This document shows positions 1 to 6,411 of a stretch of 6,411 nucleotides of DNA, piece by piece. Source of the DNA: an uncultured Collinsella sp. (GTDB lineage: Bacteria; Actinomycetota; Coriobacteriia; Coriobacteriales; Coriobacteriaceae); the NCBI GenBank assembly GCA_905197385.1, contig CAJJYO010000096.1, forward strand, positions 1 to 6,411, given 5' to 3'. Below the pieces are notes generated by a model. It did not search any database and was not told where the DNA came from. It saw only the letters and a program-made list of their open reading frames with translations. Position numbers and translations under genes: made by a program. Numbering within the stretch: position 1 is the first letter of the stretch; every line of letters begins with the position of its first letter.

Positions 1-22
1 GTTCGGCGTAAGCCGACCGGAT

Positions 23-47
23 AAATTTTGAGCTCCGCTCAAAATTT
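23..47. repeat. AT-rich perfect hairpin at window edge
   Basis: AAATTTTGAGC (23-33) and GCTCAAAATTT (37-47) form an 11-bp perfect stem around a TCC loop. A smaller stem, TCGGC/GCCGA with a GTAA loop, lies just upstream at 3-16. Neither strand shows a clean U-tract after the AT-rich stem, so it is not a textbook terminator. It could still end an upstream plus-strand gene: one frame stops at TAA 22-24 and another at TGA 29-31. The pairing is certain; its role is not known. Confidence 0.6.
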
Positions 48-105
48 GGACATCCCTCCTATTCAGCCACGCCCCCATCGCGTTCAACATCAACCCAGAC
101 CCCCA

Positions 106-168
106 AACATGTACGTCACCCTCCAAAACCGACATTTTTCGACATCTTTGGAGGCTGATGTACATGTT
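106..168. repeat. large imperfect palindrome (22-bp arms, 20/22 matched)
   Basis: The left arm 106-127 and the right arm 147-168 are reverse complements at 20 of 22 positions, separated by 19 nt. Each outer arm begins AACATGTAC and each inner end is CCTCCAAA or its complement. The loop holds a near-direct repeat, CGACATTTTT followed by CGACATCTTT (130-149). Transcribed from either strand it would fold into a long stem-loop, but no U-tract follows, which argues against a simple terminator. It could be a dispersed repeat, a structured RNA or a dyad operator. The rest of 48-284 shows C-rich plus-strand sequence and no convincing gene. Confidence 0.7.
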
Positions 169-234
169 ATGTACCTACGCCCCCACCCGGCCCCGACCGT
201 TTACCGAGCAATAGGGTCGCCACGCCCGACAACC

Positions 235-247
235 ATGTACTATGTAC
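235..247 (+). promoter_or_regulatory. tandem ATGTAC boxes upstream of TRIC gene
   Basis: ATGTAC occurs at 235-240 and again at 242-247, a 7-bp tandem step ending 37 nt before the TRIC start codon. The same hexamer occurs at 109-114, 158-163 and 169-174, the last two 11 bp apart. The position would suit a promoter or operator. I see no good -35/-10 pair here, so the regulatory role is a guess based on repetition and location. Confidence 0.3.
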
Positions 248-284
248 GGGCATTGTCTAAACCCACGATCCAAAGGACCCCATC

Positions 285-974
285 TTGCCCGTCGTCGCTG
301 CCATAACCATTACCTCACATGCCTCGGATGCCATGGTTGCCATCCCGTTTTGGCTCGAGATGTTCGCCGTCGTCGCGGCATCGATCTCGGGCGTGTTGGT
401 CGCACGCGAGCACAAACTCGACCTGGTGGGCGCCGTCGCGCTCGCCGTGGTCTGTGGACTGGGCGGCGGTCTTTTGCGCGATATGACGCTGCAGGTGGGC
501 AACGTCTACATCCTCAACCAACCGATGGCGCTCCCGCTCTCCATCGCCACCGCGGCCATCATCTACATCTTCCCGGCAATCGTCGACAAGCCCGAAAAGC
601 TCATTCCCCTGCTCGATATCATCTCGGTGGGTATTTATGCGGCAACCGGCGCAGACAAGGCGCTGGTCTACGGCTTTGCGCCGGCGGTGTGCATCATGAT
701 GGGCTTTTTTACCGCGGTGGGCGGCGGCATGCTGCGAGATGGTTTTATGGGTGTGGTGCCGGGTATCTTCCAGCGCACCAACTTCTATGCCATCGCGGCC
801 ATCGCCGGATCGGCAAGCTATGTTTGCCTTGTCATGAGCGGCTTGGTCAGCAATGTCGTCGCACTGGTCGTTTGCGTCGTGGTGACCATGGGACTACGCT
901 GGCTGTCGCTGCGCTTTGATATCAAAAGCCCCACCGAGGATGACATCGCACGCTTTTTGCATCGCAAAAAGTAG
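285..974 (+). CDS. TRIC-type cation channel / UPF0126 family membrane protein
   Basis: The gene encodes a 229-residue integral membrane protein of the UPF0126 family (also called Gly_transporter or prokaryotic TRIC), whose members form trimeric channels in the cytoplasmic membrane; some have been linked to glycine uptake. The family is a duplicated three-helix unit plus a seventh helix. Both halves are visible: GLGGGLLRD at residues 58-66 and TAVGGGMLRD at 143-152, each followed by hydrophobic segments, with a basic cytoplasmic tail ending HRKK. Length is slightly above the usual 200-220. The TTG start at 285 has AAAGGA at 272-277, 7 nt upstream. An in-frame ATG at 333 would remove 16 residues but has no better ribosome site. 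Transport substrate cannot be read from sequence. The bactofilin-like gene follows 106 nt downstream on the same strand. Confidence 0.9.
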   Translation: MPVVAAITITSHASDAMVAIPFWLEMFAVVAASISGVLVAREHKLDLVGAVALAVVCGLGGGLLRDMTLQVGNVYILNQPMALPLSIATAAIIYIFPAIVDKPEKLIPLLDIISVGIYAATGADKALVYGFAPAVCIMMGFFTAVGGGMLRDGFMGVVPGIFQRTNFYAIAAIAGSASYVCLVMSGLVSNVVALVVCVVVTMGLRWLSLRFDIKSPTEDDIARFLHRKK

Positions 975-1043
975 GTAGCGCGGGCTCATCCTTCGAAATG
1001 CAACCGAGAAGTTCTTTTAGAGCGCCCACGCGTTGGGTACCCT

Positions 1044-1068
1044 GTTAGGTATATGCCGAGTATCTAAC
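1044..1068 (+). promoter_or_regulatory. hairpin abutting the ribosome site of the bactofilin-like gene
   Basis: GTTAGGTA (1044-1051) pairs with TATCTAAC (1061-1068), 8 bp including one G-U, with a 9-nt loop. The ribosome site GAAGGA follows at once at 1069-1074. A dyad here could be a repressor site or an mRNA stem affecting initiation. The pairing is visible; the function is inferred. Confidence 0.3.
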
Positions 1069-1080
1069 GAAGGATTCACT

Positions 1081-2226
1081 ATGCCCTGCAATCAACTCCC
1101 GTTGACCCAGCGCCGTAAAGCATGGGGCCGCATCACCATCCTATTCGCGCTCATCGCGCTGGCGATCACCGTGCTTCCCACGGCGTCGTTCGCCGGCACG
1201 GACACCGCAGGAAACGTACTTGCGACCGACAATGACGCCAATCCGTCCGGCGTCGAAGGTGACCTGTACTGGGCAGGTCAGGCCCTCAACTTGGATGATG
1301 TGTCCATCGGCCGCGATATCATCGCCGCGGGCGATACCCTCTCGATCCGTGACTGCACAGTGGGCGGCGCCGTCCGTCTGGCGGCACGCACCATCGACAT
1401 TGCCAAGACCACGGTTGATGGCAGCGTGACCGTCGCTGGCCAGCATGTCGTGCTCAATTCCGACAGCACCGCCAACTGTTTCTACGCGATAGGCGAGACG
1501 GTTGCCCTGCGAGGCTCCACCAAGTCGGCAGCGCTTGCGGGCGACACGGTGACCATCGATGGCACCGTCAAGGGCGATGTCGAGGTTTGGGCCGACAAGC
1601 TCATCCTGGGCAAGAACGCCCACATCACCGGCACCGTGAACGCGCACGTCTCCGAGGACCCCGAGCGCGCCGCGGGAGCCGAGGTCGGTGCGCTCAAGAT
1701 CGACCGCACCGAGAACGAGGATACTTCCACCGTTAACGATGTCATCGGCGGTATCGTCGCCGCGGCACTCTCGACCTGCTTTGTCGCTCTGCTGCTCGAG
1801 CTCATCTTTCCGCGCGCGACCGCCAGCGCCGCCGGCATGCTCCACCAGCGCTCCATGCCCCTGTGGGTGAGCGGTCTTCTGGGCACGATTGCTATCGTCC
1901 CCGCCGTCCTACTGCTGATTATCTCTATCGCTGGTCTGTCGCTTGCCGGAACCCTCTTGTGCGGCGTTATCGGCATCGCGTTGATGTCGAGTGCCTTTGC
2001 GGGGTGCGCGATCGCCCGCATGGTTGGACACAACCAAAACCGCTACGCCATGGCAGCCGTGGGCGGCGTAATCGCAGGCGCCCTCACGGGGCTTCCCCTC
2101 GTAGGTGACTTCATCAGCGGCGTGGCCTTTGTCTTTATGCTCGGTTACATCATCCAAATCATCTGGCGCAACGCCCGCGTCAAGCCGCAGCAGCCGGCTA
2201 ACACGCCAGGACTCCCCACCGCTTAG
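1081..2226 (+). CDS. exported bactofilin-like (polymer-forming) protein with C-terminal membrane domain
   Basis: The gene encodes 381 residues. Residues 1-38 look like a signal peptide: basic RRK at 11-13, hydrophobic core 18-32, likely cleavage after ASFA at 38. Residues about 58-190 are short beta-rich repeats of the bactofilin/beta-helix kind, for example DGTVKGDVEVWADKLILG at 160-177 followed by ITGTV. A linker rich in charged residues (191-218) leads to four or five hydrophobic segments: about 221-243, 263-283, 286-312 and 324-361. The repeat domain would therefore lie outside the membrane, unlike cytoplasmic bactofilin scaffolds. The ATG at 1081 is chosen because GAAGGA (1069-1074) lies 6 nt upstream; an in-frame TTG at 1033 has no such site. 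The role is unknown; a surface or envelope scaffold is the best inference. It may share transcription with the TRIC gene. Confidence 0.8.
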   Translation: MPCNQLPLTQRRKAWGRITILFALIALAITVLPTASFAGTDTAGNVLATDNDANPSGVEGDLYWAGQALNLDDVSIGRDIIAAGDTLSIRDCTVGGAVRLAARTIDIAKTTVDGSVTVAGQHVVLNSDSTANCFYAIGETVALRGSTKSAALAGDTVTIDGTVKGDVEVWADKLILGKNAHITGTVNAHVSEDPERAAGAEVGALKIDRTENEDTSTVNDVIGGIVAAALSTCFVALLLELIFPRATASAAGMLHQRSMPLWVSGLLGTIAIVPAVLLLIISIAGLSLAGTLLCGVIGIALMSSAFAGCAIARMVGHNQNRYAMAAVGGVIAGALTGLPLVGDFISGVAFVFMLGYIIQIIWRNARVKPQQPANTPGLPTA

Positions 2227-2232
2227 CCGCCA

Positions 2233-2267
2233 ACCACCACAAAGGGACCAGGCACCTTTGTGGTGGT
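2233..2267. repeat. REP-like 13-bp perfect hairpin
   Basis: ACCACCACAAAGG (2233-2245) is perfectly complementary to CCTTTGTGGTGGT (2255-2267) around the 9-nt loop GACCAGGCA. It lies 6 nt after the stop of the bactofilin-like gene. There is no U-tract on either side, so it is a poor intrinsic terminator. The core AAAGGGACCAGGCACCTTT resembles the AAAGGGGACAGGCACCTTT type of palindrome that I recall as a dispersed, REP-like repeat in many bacteria, often discussed with REP-associated Y1 transposases. That family link is from memory and has not been searched. Confidence 0.6.
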
Positions 2268-2292
2268 GCAGACCAGCTCAGTCCCTATGCAC

Positions 2293-2327
2293 AAAAAGGG
2301 CGCCGACCATTACGGTCGACGCCCTTT
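2293..2327 (-). terminator. intrinsic terminator of typA, possibly bidirectional
   Basis: AAAGGGCGCCGACC (2295-2308) pairs with GGTCGACGCCCTTT (2314-2327), 14 bp with one mismatch and a 5-nt loop. On the minus strand the stem runs into TTTTT (2297-2293), 27 nt after the typA stop. On the plus strand it is followed by CTTGTT, a weaker tract, so it may also stop transcripts from the converging bactofilin-like gene. Confidence 0.85.
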
Positions 2328-2354
2328 CTTGTTAGACGTTATAAAGCCCAGCGC

Positions 2355-4193
<1,839 letters not shown>

Positions 4194-4310
4194 GTAGTTC
4201 CCCTATCTTCTATCCATATACAAACGGCACGCGTATGCGGCCCGCCCAGCGATACAACGCTCAGCGGGAATATTGAGCCTTTTACCGAAAACTCGTTTAT
4301 TTTAGCGATT

Positions 4311-4760
4311 TTAGATGAGAGGGGTTTCCTCACCTGCAGGTTCAGGGTCGCTCCACATAAAACCATCGCCGGCGCCCATGCCCTCATACAGCACATATGC
4401 CGAAAAACCGCTCTCGAGCGTAGTCTCAAAGAAGCTCACGAGCAGAGCATCGTGATAGCCGCCGTCAATCTCGACGCAGCCGGTGTAGCCGATGGCATAG
4501 CGAGCGATACGGCCCAGGCCCTCGTCCTTAAGACCCATCTTGTGCTCGGAGATAAAGTTGGTGGCCGCCTCGAGGCACGCCTCTTCGCCATCCTCATCGA
4601 GCGCCGCCAGATAACGGTTGGAAGCGGCGTCCTCAATTGCCACGACCACGCCAGGGTTTTCACCGGCGGCAAGGTCGTCCAAGAACGCGCCGATCAGATC
4701 GCACACCATGGCGTCGAGCTCGGCGGAGACGTTACCGGCGTCCTGCATATCCTGTGCCAT
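4311..4760 (-). CDS. conserved-looking acidic soluble protein, function unknown
   Basis: I do not recognise this 149-residue protein. It has no signal peptide and no membrane segment. It is acidic, with an N-terminal amphipathic helix (about 12-32), a strand-like GVVVAIED (37-44), a helix around EAATNFISEHKMGL (64-77), then a hydrophobic, aromatic stretch with RIARYAIGYTG (84-94), YHDALLVSFFE (102-112) and SAYVLYEGMG (120-129). This alternating alpha/beta pattern with good codon bias supports a real gene. The ATG at 4760 has GGGAAGG about 7 nt upstream. The preceding gene ends 30 nt upstream with no terminator between, so the two are probably cotranscribed. The pattern hints at a small mixed alpha/beta fold, but no function can be assigned. 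Confidence 0.75.
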   Translation of the reverse strand: MAQDMQDAGNVSAELDAMVCDLIGAFLDDLAAGENPGVVVAIEDAASNRYLAALDEDGEEACLEAATNFISEHKMGLKDEGLGRIARYAIGYTGCVEIDGGYHDALLVSFFETTLESGFSAYVLYEGMGAGDGFMWSDPEPAGEETPLI

Positions 4761-4790
4761 CTTTAGACCTTCCCATCGAGTTTGGCGTCG

Positions 4791-5180
4791 TTACAGTTCT
4801 TGTGCCTCAGCAGCGATCTTAGCGGCAGCGTCGCGGGCGCGCATCATATCCATCGCGCGCTTGTCGAGTACCTTGATCTGACTGGTCAGCATGACCGCAT
4901 CGACCACGCCCCAGATCACCAGGCCCGTAGAGATCGAAAACCCAAGCGCACCAACTGTACCACGAAGGCGCGAGCAGATTGCCGCAACAAGGGCGGAGAT
5001 GACAACCATCTTGATAAACGAGCCGCGGCGTTCGCGAAGCGTGCGGGCCTGCGTCACATAGGCAATGCGAGCCGCCTCAGAAGCCTCCGAGCGCATCTGG
5101 GCCTCGCGGGCGATTGCAGCCGCTTCAGCCGACATCCCGCCGGCCATCAGCGAACGCTCCGCAACCTGGACGCCCCGCAT
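4791..5180 (-). CDS. small two-helix membrane protein, function unknown
   Basis: I do not recognise this protein, at most 129 residues. Residues 17-50 form an Ala-, Glu- and Arg-rich helix, 55-69 and 76-100 are hydrophobic segments separated by a basic SRLRG turn, and 101-129 form a second charged, Ala-rich helix. This suggests a hairpin membrane anchor with cytoplasmic helices at both ends. Its ATG at 5180 directly follows the TAA of the nuclease gene (TAAATG), which suits translational coupling, but no ribosome site precedes it. An in-frame ATG at 5147 has GGAG about 9 nt upstream and would give 118 residues, so the start is uncertain. The unknown 149-residue gene follows 30 nt downstream. 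Confidence 0.75.
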   Translation of the reverse strand: MRGVQVAERSLMAGGMSAEAAAIAREAQMRSEASEAARIAYVTQARTLRERRGSFIKMVVISALVAAICSRLRGTVGALGFSISTGLVIWGVVDAVMLTSQIKVLDKRAMDMMRARDAAAKIAAEAQEL

Positions 5181-5681
5181 TTAGAAGTCATCGGGGGAGA
5201 GCGTATGGACGAACTCGTCGAACTTCTCGAACTCCTGCTCGTCGTCGACTTCCTCGGCGTGGGTAGAAACAGTGCCCAGGCGATTCATGATGTCGTCCTC
5301 CACAAACATGGGGGCATTGCTGCGCACGGCAAGGGCAATGGCATCACTGGGGCGGGCGTCGATCTTGCGCTCGTCACCATCGGCCAGTACGACGATCGTC
5401 GCGTAGAACACCGGCGGCTCGGCGCGGACGATCTCGATGCGCTCGAGCTTGGCGCCCAGGGCGCCAACAGTATCGAGCAACAGGTCATGGGTAATCGGGC
5501 GCTCGGCGCGGCCGCTATCGATGCCGCGGCTGATGGCAGCGGCTTCAAACGAACCAGTCTGAATGGAAAGGGAACGCAGCGGCGCGGGCGAGTCCGATTT
5601 GCTGCAGCGCTCGCGAAGCACGATAAGCGATGGCACGGGACCGGCGGCCATGACGATGGTCTCTATGTCGACACGAACCAT
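5181..5681 (-). CDS. bifunctional nuclease family protein (DUF151/BFN)
   Basis: The gene encodes a 166-residue member of the DUF151 bifunctional nuclease family; characterised plant relatives have both DNase and RNase activity, while bacterial roles are poorly defined. Family hallmarks are clear: a region from IQTGSFEAAAISRGI (40-54) through RPITHDLLLD (61-70), and IDARPSDAIALAVRSNAP (107-124) followed by FVEDDI. An acidic tail with EFEKFDEFVHTLSPDDF closes the protein, as I recall for actinobacterial members, and there is no UVR domain. The ATG at 5681 is chosen because a strong GGAGG lies 6 nt upstream; an in-frame ATG at 5729 has no ribosome site. A candidate promoter is at 5739-5768. It is the first gene of a likely minus-strand operon, abutting the small membrane protein gene. 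Confidence 0.93.
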   Translation of the reverse strand: MVRVDIETIVMAAGPVPSLIVLRERCSKSDSPAPLRSLSIQTGSFEAAAISRGIDSGRAERPITHDLLLDTVGALGAKLERIEIVRAEPPVFYATIVVLADGDERKIDARPSDAIALAVRSNAPMFVEDDIMNRLGTVSTHAEEVDDEQEFEKFDEFVHTLSPDDF

Positions 5682-5738
5682 GGAACACCTCCGGTACGTA
5701 GCGGTTAACACGCGGCAGCTCCACCGCATTGAATAGCT

Positions 5739-5768
5739 ATACTACCCAATCTTTCGCACAGCACACAA
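5739..5768 (-). promoter_or_regulatory. candidate promoter of the nuclease gene operon
   Basis: On the minus strand TTGTGT (5768-5763) and TAGTAT (5744-5739) are separated by 18 nt and lie about 57 nt before the chosen ATG. The hexamers are fair rather than strong matches to the housekeeping sigma consensus (TTGACA, TATAAT). The site lies after the tRNA terminator, which supports a fresh start of transcription here. Confidence 0.5.
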
Positions 5769-5796
5769 AACCAAAATGAGATTTATCGCAGACAAG

Positions 5797-5826
5797 AAAA
5801 AAGCCCCAAGGCAATGCCCCAGGGCT
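5797..5826 (-). terminator. intrinsic terminator of tRNA-Ile
   Basis: On the minus strand AGCCCTGGGGC (5826-5816) pairs with GCCTTGGGGCT (5812-5802), 11 bp including three G-U pairs and a 3-nt loop, running directly into TTTTTT (5802-5797). It begins 15 nt after the tRNA CCA end. Confidence 0.88.
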
Positions 5827-5840
5827 CTTCACAGTTTTGA

Positions 5841-5917
5841 TGGTGGACCTGACAAGATTCGAACTTGTGACCTCCCGGTTATCAGCCGGACGCTCTAACC
5901 AACTGAGCTACAGGTCC
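5841..5917 (-). tRNA. tRNA-Ile (anticodon GAT)
   Basis: The 77-nt minus-strand gene folds as a full cloverleaf. The acceptor stem is GGACCTG with CAGGTCC, the D stem GCTC with GAGC, the anticodon stem TCCGG with CCGGG around loop CTGATAA, and the T arm ACAAG, TTCGAAT, CTTGT. The anticodon GAT reads ATC and ATT isoleucine codons. The 3' CCA is encoded (5843-5841). It is a stand-alone gene here, with its own promoter and terminator, and no rRNA sequence is seen in the window. Confidence 0.97.
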
Positions 5918-5931
5918 ATCGCGCAAGGGAT

Positions 5932-5961
5932 ATATTAGACGAGTCGTTACGCGCGCGTCAA
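5932..5961 (-). promoter_or_regulatory. promoter of tRNA-Ile
   Basis: On the minus strand TTGACG (5961-5956) and TAATAT (5937-5932) are separated by 18 nt, close to the housekeeping sigma consensus. An A/T-rich stretch immediately upstream of the -35 (about 5962-5982) resembles an UP element. Transcription would begin about 8 nt before the tRNA 5' end. Confidence 0.75.
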
Positions 5962-6042
5962 CAACTTTTTTGAAAATCTTTGAGGGGTGTCGCCCCCGGC
6001 TGCCCGGCGGCATGCGAAGTCGCCTGCTCGGACAGTCCTGCT

Positions 6043-6080
6043 CGCACGGAGGCCACATTAAGTGGCCTCCGGCTCGTGCG
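6043..6080. repeat. GC-rich long hairpin in the tRNA-metK spacer
   Basis: CGGAGGCCAC (6047-6056) pairs perfectly with GTGGCCTCCG (6062-6071) around a 5-nt ATTAA loop. As an alternative or extension, CGCACG (6043-6048) can pair with CGTGCG (6075-6080), leaving a bulge. There is no U-tract. It looks like an intergenic dispersed palindrome rather than a terminator. The spacer 5962-6211 otherwise holds no gene that I can support. Confidence 0.6.
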
Positions 6081-6211
6081 GAACTCGCGATCGACCAAAT
6101 ACCAAAGCCCTCGGAACTAAGGATACATGGTAGAGGCGCGTGTGCTGCAAAATTCATTAGCTGGTGACGCAGCGTAGGCTCATATCGAAGCATCTTCACC
6201 ACCGTTTAAAT

Positions 6212-6247
6212 AAAAAAGAAGTACCGGTTGGGGCCGGTACTTCTTTT
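6212..6247 (-). terminator. intrinsic terminator of metK
   Basis: AAAAGAAGTACCGG (6214-6227) pairs perfectly over 14 bp with CCGGTACTTCTTTT (6234-6247) around TTGGGG. On the minus strand the stem merges into TTTTTT (6217-6212). It lies 36 nt after the metK stop codon. Confidence 0.9.
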
Positions 6248-6283
6248 GGTTCGTTGTTTTTGGCTGTAGCTTTTCGAGTTAGC

Positions 6284-6411
6284 TTACAGGCCGCAGGCTG
6301 CCTTGAGTTCTTCGACTCGGTCGGTCTTCTCCCAGGTGAAGTCGGCGTCTTCTCGGCCGAAGTGACCGTAGGCTGCCGTCTTTTCGTAGATGGGGCGGCG
6401 CAGGTCTAGGT
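6284..6411 (-). CDS. metK: S-adenosylmethionine synthetase, C-terminal end (partial)
   Basis: The last 41 codons and a TAA stop (6286-6284) of a minus-strand gene run in from the right edge. The peptide reads [20 protein letters not shown], then [15 protein letters not shown], and ends KAACGL. This matches the conserved C-terminus of MetK, which makes S-adenosylmethionine from methionine and ATP in the cytoplasm. In MetK the segment [17 protein letters not shown] is followed by FTWE and a short helix at the C-terminus, exactly as here. Catalytic and ATP-binding motifs lie outside the window. The gene is truncated only by the window edge and is followed by a strong terminator at 6212-6247. Confidence 0.95.
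   Translation of the reverse strand, partial: LDLRRPIYEKTAAYGHFGREDADFTWEKTDRVEELKAACGL

Noticed and set aside
28..306. 92-codon plus-strand frame across the upstream region
   Set aside because: It starts at TTG inside a hairpin, overlaps the TRIC gene start, is Pro/Arg/His rich without domain features, and its MY-containing pieces come from the repeated ATGTAC boxes.
1033..1080. TTG start at 1033 for the bactofilin-like gene
   Set aside because: It has no ribosome site, would add 16 residues ahead of a good signal peptide, and the ATG at 1081 has GAAGGA 6 nt upstream.
1141..1845. 234-codon minus-strand open frame inside the bactofilin-like gene
   Set aside because: It is a frame shadow of a gene with a clear signal peptide, ribosome site and domain pattern on the plus strand.
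2233..2267. REP-like hairpin as the terminator of the bactofilin-like gene
   Set aside because: The stem is strong but no U-tract follows on the plus strand; the hairpin at 2295-2327 is the better candidate for stopping transcription.
4782..5708. 308-codon plus-strand open frame opposite the nuclease and small membrane protein genes
   Set aside because: It is antisense to two better-supported genes, has shadow-type composition and no family resemblance.
5682..5729. ATG at 5729 as the start of the nuclease gene
   Set aside because: The added 16 residues do not fit the family, no ribosome site precedes it, and GGAGG is ideally placed for the ATG at 5681.
5882..6202. 106-codon minus-strand frame and a 65-codon plus-strand frame (5970-6167) in the tRNA-metK spacer
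   Set aside because: The first runs into the tRNA gene and its promoter, and both cross the GC-rich palindrome; neither has a ribosome site or a protein-like composition.

Overview
The window looks like ordinary chromosome from a GC-rich, low-complexity-free actinobacterium, most likely of the class Coriobacteriia (Collinsella-like). This placement is an inference: it rests on strongly GC-biased third codon positions, actinobacterial-style proteins (a DUF151 nuclease ending in an acidic tail, TypA, MetK), and GC-rich intergenic hairpins. No database search was possible. I see no phage, insertion sequence, CRISPR array, toxin-antitoxin pair or defence system.

Left part, plus strand. Bases 1-284 carry no gene I can support, but they hold an AT-rich perfect hairpin (23-47), a large 22-bp imperfect palindrome (106-168), and five copies of ATGTAC, two of them close to the next gene. 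Then come a TRIC/UPF0126-family membrane channel gene (285-974, TTG start) and an exported bactofilin-like beta-helix protein with a C-terminal membrane domain (1081-2226).

Middle, convergent junction. Bases 2227-2354 contain a REP-like 13-bp perfect hairpin (2233-2267) and a typA terminator (2293-2327). On the minus strand, reading right to left, are a DUF151 bifunctional nuclease gene (5181-5681), a small two-helix membrane protein gene (4791-5180), an unrecognised acidic soluble protein gene (4311-4760) and the translational GTPase gene typA/bipA (2355-4193). The first two abut exactly (TAAATG), and no clear terminator separates the four, so they may form one transcription unit. A candidate promoter lies at 5739-5768.

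Right part, minus strand. A stand-alone tRNA-Ile(GAT) gene (5841-5917) has a strong promoter and an intrinsic terminator. A GC-rich hairpin repeat (6043-6080) sits in the spacer beyond it. At the edge is the C-terminal end of metK (S-adenosylmethionine synthetase) with its terminator.

The genes are housekeeping or envelope functions with no evident shared pathway. The least explained items are the palindrome and ATGTAC cluster ahead of the TRIC gene, the exported bactofilin-like membrane protein, the two unknown proteins between the nuclease gene and typA, and the dispersed-repeat-like hairpins.
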